From Candidatus Onthocola stercoravium (lineage in GTDB: Bacteria; Bacillota_I; Bacilli_A; RF39; UBA660): a DNA stretch of 5,525 bases. Below are positions 1-5,195 of this stretch, piece by piece. The stretch spans positions 1-5,525 of the forward strand of contig DVHV01000143.1 of the NCBI GenBank assembly GCA_018711775.1, in the 5' to 3' direction. The translations under genes and the position numbers were made by a program. The notes under the pieces were generated by a model. That model did not search any database and was not told the DNA's origin. It was given only the letters and a program-made list of their open reading frames with translations. Positions within the stretch are counted from its first letter, which is position 1; each line of letters opens with the position of its first letter.

Positions 1-38
1 CCAAGGGGTTGCAGGTTCAAATCCTGTCTTCTCGACCA
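1..38 (+). tRNA. tRNA-Pro, 3' part (5' part outside the window)
   Basis: The 3' portion of a tRNA gene with encoded CCA. Read in order: CCAAG (1-5) as the 3' strand of the anticodon stem, a five-base variable loop GGGTT (6-10), T-arm GCAGG / TTCAAAT / CCTGT (11-27), acceptor 3' strand CTTCTCG (28-34), discriminator A (35) and CCA (36-38). The T-arm contains the universal TTCAAAT. An acceptor strand ending in G-A-CCA implies a first base C, which is typical of bacterial tRNA-Pro, and the variable and T-arm region closely resembles Bacillus tRNA-Pro as I remember it. The anticodon lies upstream of the window, so the identity is inferred from the acceptor and T-arm only. That it is a tRNA is near certain; proline is likely. 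Confidence 0.85.
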
Positions 39-51
39 TTTTTAGTTTATT

Positions 52-74
52 ACACCTATTTTGGTGTTTTTTTT
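52..74 (+). terminator. Intrinsic terminator of the tRNA gene
   Basis: ACACC (52-56) pairs with GGTGT (63-67) around a six-base loop, followed directly by a run of T to position 74. The stem is only 5 bp but the U-tract is long and it lies 13 bases after the tRNA CCA end, where a tRNA terminator is expected. Confidence 0.75.
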
Positions 75-126
75 ATGCCCTTGGCCCCTTATACAAATAA
101 CTTAGTAAATAATAATTAAAATATAC

Positions 127-155
127 TTGGTAAAATTCTAATCATTTGCTATACT
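127..155 (+). promoter_or_regulatory. Promoter of the DUF2238-DUF1287 unit
   Basis: A sigma-A-type promoter: -35 TTGGTA (127-132, 4 of 6 consensus bases), 17-base spacer, -10 TATACT (150-155, 5 of 6), with an extended -10 TG at 147-148. Transcription should start near 162, right at the Shine-Dalgarno sequence AAGGTGG (162-168) of the first gene, which implies an almost absent leader. A slightly different start point is possible for that reason. Confidence 0.6.
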
Positions 156-175
156 TTATATAAGGTGGTATTGAT

Positions 176-982
176 ATGAAAAAGAAAAAATCCAAAGACC
201 GTTTAGTTGATCACTTAAAGGAACAAATAAAGACTCATAAAAAAGCCTTTGCCCTATATATGTTTTTAAGATTGTTAGTGTTGATAACTCTTGTATTACA
301 ATTACTACATGGTAATTATGAAAACGCCTTTTTATGTGTTTTAACTTTAATTTTATTTTTAATTCCAAGTTTTATTGAATCTCGTTTTAAATTAGATTTG
401 CCTGAAACATTAGAAATAATAATTTTACTTTTTATTTTTTCAGCAGAAATCCTTGGAGAAATTCAAAATTTTTATAGTGTATTTTCTAATTGGGATACAA
501 TTTTACATACCATAAATGGCTTCTTGTGTGCAGCAATTGGCTTTTCTTTAATCGATATTTTAAATCGTTATGAAAAGTTTCATCTTAATTTGTCTCCGTT
601 ATTTGTAGCTATTGTTGGCTTCTGTTTTTCAATGACAATCGGAGTTTTATGGGAATTTTTTGAATACGGTGCTGATAGGTATTTTCACACAGATATGCAA
701 AAAGACAAAATTGTTGAGAATATCTATTCTGTTTCTTTAAATCCAGAGGGAAAAAATGTCCCTATAAAAGTTGAAGATATTCTAGAAACTAATATAATAA
801 CTTCAGAAAATACTTATGTTATTGATGATGGTTATTTAGATATTGGTATTGTTGATACGATGGGGGATTTATTTGTTAATTTTATTGGAGCAACTGTTTA
901 TTGTGTAATTGGCTATATATATGTAAAAGAACGGGATAATGGTAGTTTAGCTCAAAAGTTTATTGTTAGAATGAAGGACTGA
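176..982 (+). CDS. DUF2238/YjdF-like polytopic membrane protein
   Basis: A 268-residue integral membrane protein resembling the DUF2238 (YjdF) family, whose biochemical function is unknown. A Lys-rich cytoplasmic N-terminus (residues 1-24) is followed by about six hydrophobic segments near 25-44, 50-66, 78-94, 112-129, 141-160 and 231-250. Recognisable family-type motifs sit in or beside membrane segments: E91..GE95, WDT..H (106-111), WEFFEYG (159-165) with D167, and DTMGD (227-231). A roughly 60-residue hydrophilic loop (166-226) precedes the last segment. The acidic and His residues next to membrane helices could form a metal or catalytic site, but that is inference. The ATG at 176 has Shine-Dalgarno AAGGTGG at 162-168, spacing 7. 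The stop is 3 bases before the next gene, so the two are almost certainly co-transcribed. Confidence 0.85.
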   Translation: MKKKKSKDRLVDHLKEQIKTHKKAFALYMFLRLLVLITLVLQLLHGNYENAFLCVLTLILFLIPSFIESRFKLDLPETLEIIILLFIFSAEILGEIQNFYSVFSNWDTILHTINGFLCAAIGFSLIDILNRYEKFHLNLSPLFVAIVGFCFSMTIGVLWEFFEYGADRYFHTDMQKDKIVENIYSVSLNPEGKNVPIKVEDILETNIITSENTYVIDDGYLDIGIVDTMGDLFVNFIGATVYCVIGYIYVKERDNGSLAQKFIVRMKD

Positions 983-985
983 AAC

Positions 986-1663
986 ATGGAAAAATTTTTA
1001 AGATTTGGTAATATAATTGTTTTAATTTTGATATTGGTATTAGTCTTTATTGCACTTGACCATTTTAATTATTTACCTAGCAAAATATTTAATGATTCAG
1101 ATTTTGATATTGAATTTATTAAAAGTGAAAATGATACTGATGGTGATGGTGTAGATGATTACACTGATATATTAAACGGGGCTAGAGAATTTGTGGAACA
1201 GGAACCTAAATATAAAAGTGCATATTACAGTGGTGGTTATCCTGATGATGGTTATTATGTTTGCACTGATGTAATTTGGTATGCTTTACAAGAAGCTGGA
1301 TATGACTTTAAGACATTAATTGATGAAGATATAAGAAATAATAAGGAAGATTACGATATTGATATTCAAGATACTAATATCGATTTTAGAAGAGTAAGAA
1401 ACATTAAAGTGTTTTTAGATAAATATACTGAGAAACTTACAACAGATGCTGAAGATATTTCGGCTTGGCAAGGTGGAGATATTGTCGTTTATGAAGACCA
1501 TATTGGTATAGTAAGTGATAAACGTAATGAAGATGGCGTTAGTTACATAATTCATCATGATGGACATCATAAATACGAAGAAGATGGTCTAACTCGCAAG
1601 AAGATAGTAGGACATTATCGTTTTAATTTAGATATGCAAAAAACAAGTGAAAATGCCGAATAA
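986..1663 (+). CDS. DUF1287 (YijF-like) membrane-anchored protein with EF-hand-like loop
   Basis: A 225-residue protein of the DUF1287 family (E. coli YijF type), function not established. Residues 9-27 form one hydrophobic segment that works as a signal anchor, putting the rest outside the membrane. Family-type motifs run in order: YYSGGYPDDG (80-89), VCTDVIWYAL (92-101) with C93, LIDEDIR (111-117), NIDFRRVRN (131-139), WQGGDIV (161-167), HIGIVSD (172-178), IIHHDG (188-193), EED (198-200) and GHYR (209-212). The C93...H172 arrangement resembles NlpC/P60-like cysteine hydrolases, so a peptidase or amidase acting on the cell wall is a reasonable inference, not shown. D50-D61 fits an EF-hand calcium loop (D at 1, 3, 5, 9, 12 and G at 6). 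The ATG at 986 has AAGGA at 974-978, spacing 7, lying inside the end of the preceding gene. Confidence 0.85.
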   Translation: MEKFLRFGNIIVLILILVLVFIALDHFNYLPSKIFNDSDFDIEFIKSENDTDGDGVDDYTDILNGAREFVEQEPKYKSAYYSGGYPDDGYYVCTDVIWYALQEAGYDFKTLIDEDIRNNKEDYDIDIQDTNIDFRRVRNIKVFLDKYTEKLTTDAEDISAWQGGDIVVYEDHIGIVSDKRNEDGVSYIIHHDGHHKYEEDGLTRKKIVGHYRFNLDMQKTSENAE

Positions 1664-1705
1664 TACTAAAAATACCTAAAATTATTCATAAATAGCGAAA
1701 AAGTG

Positions 1706-1748
1706 GACTTTAGAGGTTCAAAAATTTGTGACTTTAGAGGTTCAAAAA
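1706..1748. repeat. Two-copy tandem direct repeat, 24-bp period
   Basis: The 19-base word GACTTTAGAGGTTCAAAAA occurs twice without mismatch, at 1706-1724 and 1730-1748, giving a period of 24 bases. The flanks are also similar (GTGGAC before copy 1, TGTGAC before copy 2). GGAC at 1705-1708 and GTCC at 1751-1754 form a short inverted pair bracketing the array. It lies between the DUF1287 gene and the HD-domain gene, and copy 2 covers the -35 position of the HD gene promoter. Two readings are open: a remnant of an insertion-sequence end (families such as IS21 carry repeated binding sites near their ends), or a tandem operator. No transposase is present in the window. Confidence 0.85.
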
Positions 1749-1769
1749 ATGTCCTAAATGTGATATAAT
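1741..1769 (+). promoter_or_regulatory. Extended -10 promoter of the HD-domain gene
   Basis: Perfect -10 TATAAT (1764-1769) with extended TG at 1761-1762. The best -35 at 17-base spacing is TTCAAA (1741-1746, 4 of 6), which lies inside the second copy of the tandem repeat. Predicted transcription start is near 1776, which argues against the upstream GTG at 1778 being the start codon of the gene. Confidence 0.65.
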
Positions 1770-1789
1770 TAAATAATGTGAGGGGAAAA

Positions 1790-2278
1790 ATGACAATTAA
1801 TAAAGAAGTAGAATTTAATAATATAATTAGTGATATATTAAAAAATAAAGAATTTATTGATTTAAAATATGAAATTCACCATGGTATTTCACGTTTAGAT
1901 CATTCATTAAATGTTGCAAGACTTACTTATAAAATGTGTAAGAGATTACATGTGAAAAATTATGAAGAAATAACTAGAGCGGCTTTATTACATGATTTTT
2001 TTAGAACAGAAGATGTTCCAGAAAAATGTTTTTTAAATCATCCTTTAAAGGCTGTAGAAAATTCTAAGAAAAACTTTGAAATATCGGATTTCCAAGAAAA
2101 TATTATTGCTGCCCATATGTTCCCAGTTACAAAGAATATTCCTAAACATGTAGGAAGTTGGATAGTAAGTGGAGCTGATAAGGCTGTCGCAATTTATGAA
2201 TGTACAAAATATAAAGTTCCATTAACAATTGGAGCAGCATTTCTATTCTGCATGAATATATGTTTCATTCAAAGATAA
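1790..2278 (+). CDS. HD-domain phosphohydrolase family protein
   Basis: A 162-residue stand-alone HD-superfamily protein, a family of metal-dependent phosphohydrolases; its substrate cannot be told. Visible metal-ligand motifs in order: H38 in LDHSLNVA, H68-D69 in ALLHDFF, H84 in NHP, H109 in AAHMFP, and D130 in SGADK. Together these give the H...HD...H...D signature. The stretch HHGISRLDHSLNVAR (30-44) and the HMFP motif resemble a common Clostridia/Bacilli HD-domain family known to me only as uncharacterised. There is no membrane segment or signal peptide, so it is probably cytoplasmic. I chose the ATG at 1790: GAGGGG (1780-1785) lies 4 bases upstream, while the alternative GTG at 1778 (4 residues longer) has no Shine-Dalgarno and sits almost on the predicted transcription start. 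Its stop lies inside the terminator stem. Confidence 0.85.
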   Translation: MTINKEVEFNNIISDILKNKEFIDLKYEIHHGISRLDHSLNVARLTYKMCKRLHVKNYEEITRAALLHDFFRTEDVPEKCFLNHPLKAVENSKKNFEISDFQENIIAAHMFPVTKNIPKHVGSWIVSGADKAVAIYECTKYKVPLTIGAAFLFCMNICFIQR

Positions 2279-2312
2279 TAAATAACCAAATTAAACGGTT
2301 ATTTATTTTTTT
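2277..2312 (+). terminator. Strong intrinsic terminator after the HD-domain gene
   Basis: An 11-bp stem pairs 2277-2287 with 2297-2307, with core AATAACC / GGTTATT, around a nine-base loop (2288-2296), followed by T up to 2312. The stop codon TAA (2276-2278) overlaps the base of the stem. It separates the HD gene, and any read-through from the DUF2238-DUF1287 unit, from tkt. Confidence 0.88.
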
Positions 2313-2321
2313 GGCAATTTA

Positions 2322-2330
2322 TGATATGAT
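2322..2330 (+). promoter_or_regulatory. Likely tkt promoter (extended -10)
   Basis: TGATATGAT (2322-2330) is an extended -10: TG, one base, then TATGAT with 5 of 6 consensus bases. The matching -35 position falls in the terminator T-tract (TTTATT, 2302-2307) and is poor. An alternative is -35 TTGGCA (2311-2316) with -10 TGTCAT (2333-2338) at 16-base spacing. Either gives a leader of under 25 bases. The Shine-Dalgarno AGAGG (2344-2348) lies 10 bases before the tkt ATG. Confidence 0.45.
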
Positions 2331-2358
2331 TTTGTCATAGAGTAGAGGAAGTGAAATA

Positions 2359-4362
2359 ATGGCTAAAATTGATAATGAAGCAATTAATAGTATTAAAGTA
2401 TTAGCATTAGATATGATTGATAAGGCAGGTAGTGGACATCCTGGTATAGTTTTGGGAGCAGCTCCAATTATTTATGCCTTATATAAAGATCATCTTAAAG
2501 TAATTCCTAGTAAACCAGATTGGATAAATAGAGATCGTTTTGTCATGTCAGCAGGCCATGGTTCAGCGCTTTTATATTCGATGCTTTATCATGCCGGATT
2601 TGATATTGATTTAGAAGAATTAAAACATTTTAGAGAACTTAATTCTTTAACGCCAGGTCATCCGGAATATCGAGTTACTCCGGGAGTAGATGCATCGACT
2701 GGTCCTTTAGGTCAAGGAATTGGTATTGCAGTTGGTATGGCCATGGCTGAACGTTACTTAAATGCGATTGCTAATATAGAAAAGAAAAATAGTGGAATAA
2801 TTGATTATTATACATATTGCCTTTGTGGAGATGGCGATTTGATGGAAGGCGTTAGTTATGAGGCATTATCATTTGCTAGTGCCCAAAATTTAAACAAACT
2901 TATCATTCTTTATGACTGTAATAAAGTGAGTTTGGATAGCGATACAACTAACACATTTACAGAAGATATAGAAATTCGTTTTGAAGCTCTTGATTTTAAT
3001 ATTTTAAATGTAAAAAATGGTAATGATTATACTGAAGTATCCAAGGCTATTAAGCAAGCAAAGAAAAGTGACCGTCCTACAATTATTATATGTAATACAA
3101 CTATTGGTAAAGATTCAATGCTAGAAGGAACTAACAAGGTTCATGGTAAACCACTATCTAAAGAAGATTTAAGTAATATTAAAGAAAAATATAAAATTAC
3201 TACGGAAGCATTTAATATCGATAGTAAAATTCTTACTCATGTTCAAGCATACATCAATAATCGTGTTGGGGAAAATTTTAAAAGGTGGGAAGAAGAATAT
3301 CGAGAAATTAAGGAAAGTGATAACATTGGACTTCATTCAATGCTTAATTTATTAGAACGTAACACTTTTGTTATCGATTTTGATGATACAAAATTTAAAA
3401 TAAGTGATGAATATAGTGAAGAGTTAAGAGAAAGTAATCATAAAATAATGAACTTTATTTCACCGAAGAATCCTTTCTTTTTAGGGGGATCTGCTGATCT
3501 TTCTTCATCTTGTAAAACAAATTTAGATAAATCGAGTATCCAAAGTGAAGATAATCCTGTTGGTAAAAATATTTATTTTGGGGTTCGTGAACATGCTATG
3601 GGAGCAATACTTAATGGTATGGCTTTATCCAATTTAAAAGTTTTTGGTTCAACATTCCTAGCATTTAGTGATTATCAAAAACCAGCGATAAGAATGTCAG
3701 CATTGATGAATCTTCCAGTAACATATATTTATACTCATGATTCAGTATATGTCGGTCCAGATGGTCCAACTCATGAACCAGTAGAACAACTTACAATGTT
3801 AAGAACTATTCCAAATTTTATAACTTTTAGACCAGCAGATATTAATGAAATAATGGGGTCTTGGGAATACATACTTAAAAATAATTGTCCAACTGCCTTA
3901 GTAATAAGCAAAGAAAAGCGCAGCAAAAATAAAAATACCAATGCTAAATTTGTTAAATATGGTGCATACATGATAAGAAAAGAAAAATATCATTTAGATG
4001 GCATAATTATTGCAACAGGTTCAGAAGTTGAAATGGCTATGAATATATCTAAAGAATTATTTACAATGGGGATAGATACTAGAGTTGTATCAATGCCATC
4101 AGTAGAACTTTTCTTGAAACAAAACCCTAAATATGAAGAACAATTACTACCAAAAGATATTCCAACATTTGTTATTGAAGCGGGATCAAGTCTTATTTGG
4201 AATAGATTTGCTACTAAACCAGAATATATTTTTGGGGTAAATAGATTTGGTATGAGTGGTAAAACTGATGAAGTAATTCGTTATTTAAAGATTGATAAAA
4301 ACTCAATTTTAGAGAAAATTGCAAATTATTTAGCAAAAGATGTTAATATCGACATAATTTGA
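2359..4362 (+). CDS. tkt: Transketolase
   Basis: Transketolase, 667 residues, the full length usual for the family. It uses thiamine diphosphate (TPP) to move two-carbon ketol units between sugar phosphates in the non-oxidative pentose phosphate pathway (EC 2.2.1.1); cytosolic homodimer. The N-terminal pyrophosphate-binding domain holds SGHPG (25-29), H67, TPGHPE (98-103) and the TPP/metal motif starting GDGDLMEG at 157-164 and ending at N188. H262 (VHGKP) belongs to the active site. The pyrimidine domain holds R357, GSADLSSS (377-384), catalytic E411 in GVREHAMG (408-415), H460-D461-S462, and DGPTHEPVEQ (468-477). The C-terminal domain carries IATGSEVE (551-558) and VVSMPSVELF (576-585). One oddity: the usual SRQ, whose Arg helps bind the substrate phosphate, reads S517-K518-E519. 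The ATG at 2359 starts the protein at the usual family position. No terminator follows, so read-through into the next gene is possible. Confidence 0.98.
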   Translation: MAKIDNEAINSIKVLALDMIDKAGSGHPGIVLGAAPIIYALYKDHLKVIPSKPDWINRDRFVMSAGHGSALLYSMLYHAGFDIDLEELKHFRELNSLTPGHPEYRVTPGVDASTGPLGQGIGIAVGMAMAERYLNAIANIEKKNSGIIDYYTYCLCGDGDLMEGVSYEALSFASAQNLNKLIILYDCNKVSLDSDTTNTFTEDIEIRFEALDFNILNVKNGNDYTEVSKAIKQAKKSDRPTIIICNTTIGKDSMLEGTNKVHGKPLSKEDLSNIKEKYKITTEAFNIDSKILTHVQAYINNRVGENFKRWEEEYREIKESDNIGLHSMLNLLERNTFVIDFDDTKFKISDEYSEELRESNHKIMNFISPKNPFFLGGSADLSSSCKTNLDKSSIQSEDNPVGKNIYFGVREHAMGAILNGMALSNLKVFGSTFLAFSDYQKPAIRMSALMNLPVTYIYTHDSVYVGPDGPTHEPVEQLTMLRTIPNFITFRPADINEIMGSWEYILKNNCPTALVISKEKRSKNKNTNAKFVKYGAYMIRKEKYHLDGIIIATGSEVEMAMNISKELFTMGIDTRVVSMPSVELFLKQNPKYEEQLLPKDIPTFVIEAGSSLIWNRFATKPEYIFGVNRFGMSGKTDEVIRYLKIDKNSILEKIANYLAKDVNIDII

Positions 4363-4388
4363 CAAATTATTCGTCCTTGATTTGTTAT
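4359..4388 (+). promoter_or_regulatory. Candidate promoter of the sirA-like gene, overlapping the tkt stop
   Basis: A perfect -35 TTGACA (4359-4364) overlaps the last codons and TGA stop of tkt. The best -10 is TGTTAT (4383-4388, 4 of 6) at 18-base spacing. Predicted start of transcription near 4395 places the leader just before the GGTGAT Shine-Dalgarno (4399-4404). The weak -10 lowers confidence. Confidence 0.45.
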
Positions 4389-4408
4389 CCTATTGTTGGG
4401 TGATGAAA

Positions 4409-4825
4409 TTGAGGACATTTTATATTTTTAGAATTAATAGGGAAATGACTATGTTAATGCGAGAAAGTCCCTATAATTTATTCAAATCTTTAGAGGGGAT
4501 ATATTTGCTTGATAGGGCTAGCATTGGATATGGTAAAGATTTACTTGATCAAATAATTGTGCCAATTGATAAATTAAAATATAATCGGCTTATATATGAA
4601 AAGAATAAAGATAATGATTTCTATATGAAAATTGGTGATAACCACAAAATAATTAATAAATATCGCAAAGAAGAAACAAACATTCAGGTAAAGAATAGCC
4701 ATATTTTAATGAAAACAAATATTATCAATAAAAATATTCGTAAGTTTTTGCCTTTAAATGAACTTTTTGCTTGTGATTTTGAAAATAAAGATTATTTTTG
4801 GTTAGAGGAATTAGTACGATTATAA
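4409..4825 (+). CDS. sirA: SirA-family protein (putative DnaA-binding replication inhibitor)
   Basis: A 138-residue protein that I assign to the SirA family from position and sequence. In B. subtilis, SirA (148 residues, formerly YneE) binds DnaA domain I and blocks new rounds of replication at sporulation onset; whether this copy does so is unknown. Visible family-like features are an aromatic start TFYIFRINRE (3-12), then RESPYNLFKSLEGIY (18-32), and a C-terminal CDFENKDYFWLEEL, which matches the conserved DF.(N/S)K.Y.WL ending of SirA as I recall it. It sits between tkt and yneF, exactly as in B. subtilis. The start is uncertain. I prefer TTG at 4409 because GGTGAT (4399-4404) lies 4 bases upstream and the protein then begins like SirA. 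ATG 4403 adds 2 residues but lacks a well-spaced Shine-Dalgarno; TTG 4382 adds 9 and falls in the putative promoter. Confidence 0.75.
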   Translation: MRTFYIFRINREMTMLMRESPYNLFKSLEGIYLLDRASIGYGKDLLDQIIVPIDKLKYNRLIYEKNKDNDFYMKIGDNHKIINKYRKEETNIQVKNSHILMKTNIINKNIRKFLPLNELFACDFENKDYFWLEELVRL

Positions 4826-4826
4826 G

Positions 4827-4855
4827 TTGTTAAAAAGTTAAATTTATAGTACAAT
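4827..4855 (+). promoter_or_regulatory. Promoter of yneF
   Basis: -35 TTGTTA (4827-4832, 4 of 6), a 17-base spacer and -10 TACAAT (4850-4855, 5 of 6). It starts right after the stop of the sirA-like gene and predicts a start near 4862, just before the AAAGGAGG ribosome-binding site. yneF can thus be expressed separately from tkt. Confidence 0.65.
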
Positions 4856-4877
4856 ATTCATATAAAGGAGGCAATTT

Positions 4878-5087
4878 ATGGGACAATTAATACTATACTT
4901 GGTAATTGGTTTAATAATTGGCTTGGTTATAGGTTTTTTAATCGCTCGTTTTATGATGAAAAAACAACTGGAAAAAAATCCTCCGATTAATGAAAAGATG
5001 ATTGAGGCAATGATGAGTAGTATGGGAAGAAAACCAAGTCAGAAACAAGTTCGTCAAGTTATGCAACAAATGAATCGTTATAAGTAA
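4878..5087 (+). CDS. yneF: YneF family (UPF0154) small membrane protein
   Basis: A 69-residue protein of the YneF/UPF0154 family, conserved in Bacilli and Mollicutes, whose role is not known. Residues 4-24 are a hydrophobic Gly/Ile-rich membrane segment; ARFMMKKQL (23-31) then gives a positively charged edge, suggesting the C-terminal part is cytoplasmic. The family hallmarks NPPINEKMIEAMM (34-46) and MGRKPSQKQVRQVMQQM (49-65) are intact, and the length is typical. The ATG at 4878 has a near-perfect Shine-Dalgarno AAAGGAGG (4864-4871), spacing 6. The position downstream of tkt and a sirA-like gene matches B. subtilis. Its TAA stop is inside the stem of the terminator that follows. Confidence 0.93.
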   Translation: MGQLILYLVIGLIIGLVIGFLIARFMMKKQLEKNPPINEKMIEAMMSSMGRKPSQKQVRQVMQQMNRYK

Positions 5088-5108
5088 TCCTTTAGGGTTA
5101 CTTTTTTT
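5082..5108 (+). terminator. Intrinsic terminator after yneF
   Basis: A 9-bp stem AAGTAATCC (5082-5090) / GGGTTACTT (5095-5103), with one T-G pair, around a TTTA loop and a T-run to 5108. It overlaps the last codons and stop of yneF and closes the tkt - sirA-like - yneF block. Confidence 0.9.
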
Positions 5109-5137
5109 CAAAATATGTAAAATTTTATATAAAAATA

Positions 5138-5166
5138 TTTACATTTCTTGCATATTTTGGTAATAT
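5138..5166 (+). promoter_or_regulatory. Candidate promoter of the truncated 3' gene
   Basis: -35 TTTACA (5138-5143, 5 of 6), a 17-base spacer and -10 TAATAT (5161-5166, 4 of 6) with extended TG at 5158-5159. An alternative is TTGCAT (5148-5153) with TATAGA (5172-5177), but that start point would fall in the ribosome-binding site. A promoter is expected here because a terminator lies directly upstream. Confidence 0.4.
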
Positions 5167-5195
5167 TGAAATATAGAATAAAGAGGTGTATGAAA

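Noticed and set aside
75..126. GC-rich spot and AT-rich leader between the tRNA terminator and the first promoter, checked for a riboswitch or T-box
   Set aside because: It lies upstream of the predicted transcription start, has no T-box-like bulge sequence and no long hairpin with a U-tract.
156..368. Open frame of 70 codons on the minus strand
   Set aside because: It lies opposite the DUF2238 gene, has no recognisable motif or Shine-Dalgarno, and is explained as a shadow of the real gene.
1658..1687. Inverted repeat GAATAAT (1658-1664) / ATTATTC (1681-1687) after the DUF1287 gene
   Set aside because: The stem is all A-T except one pair, the loop is 16 bases and no T-run follows, so it does not qualify as a terminator.
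1712..1725. AGGTTCAAA in the tandem repeat also occurs in the tRNA T-arm (13-21), suggesting an attachment site or a tRNA fragment
   Set aside because: Only nine bases are shared, the other tRNA elements are absent, and there is no integrase or phage gene between the two sites.
3771..3971. Open frame of 66 codons on the minus strand inside tkt
   Set aside because: The + strand here encodes conserved transketolase sequence; the opposite frame shows no family and no start signal.
4485..4497. Partial third copy of the repeat word (CTTTAGAGG) inside the sirA-like gene
   Set aside because: The match covers about nine bases only and is within coding sequence; chance similarity is enough.
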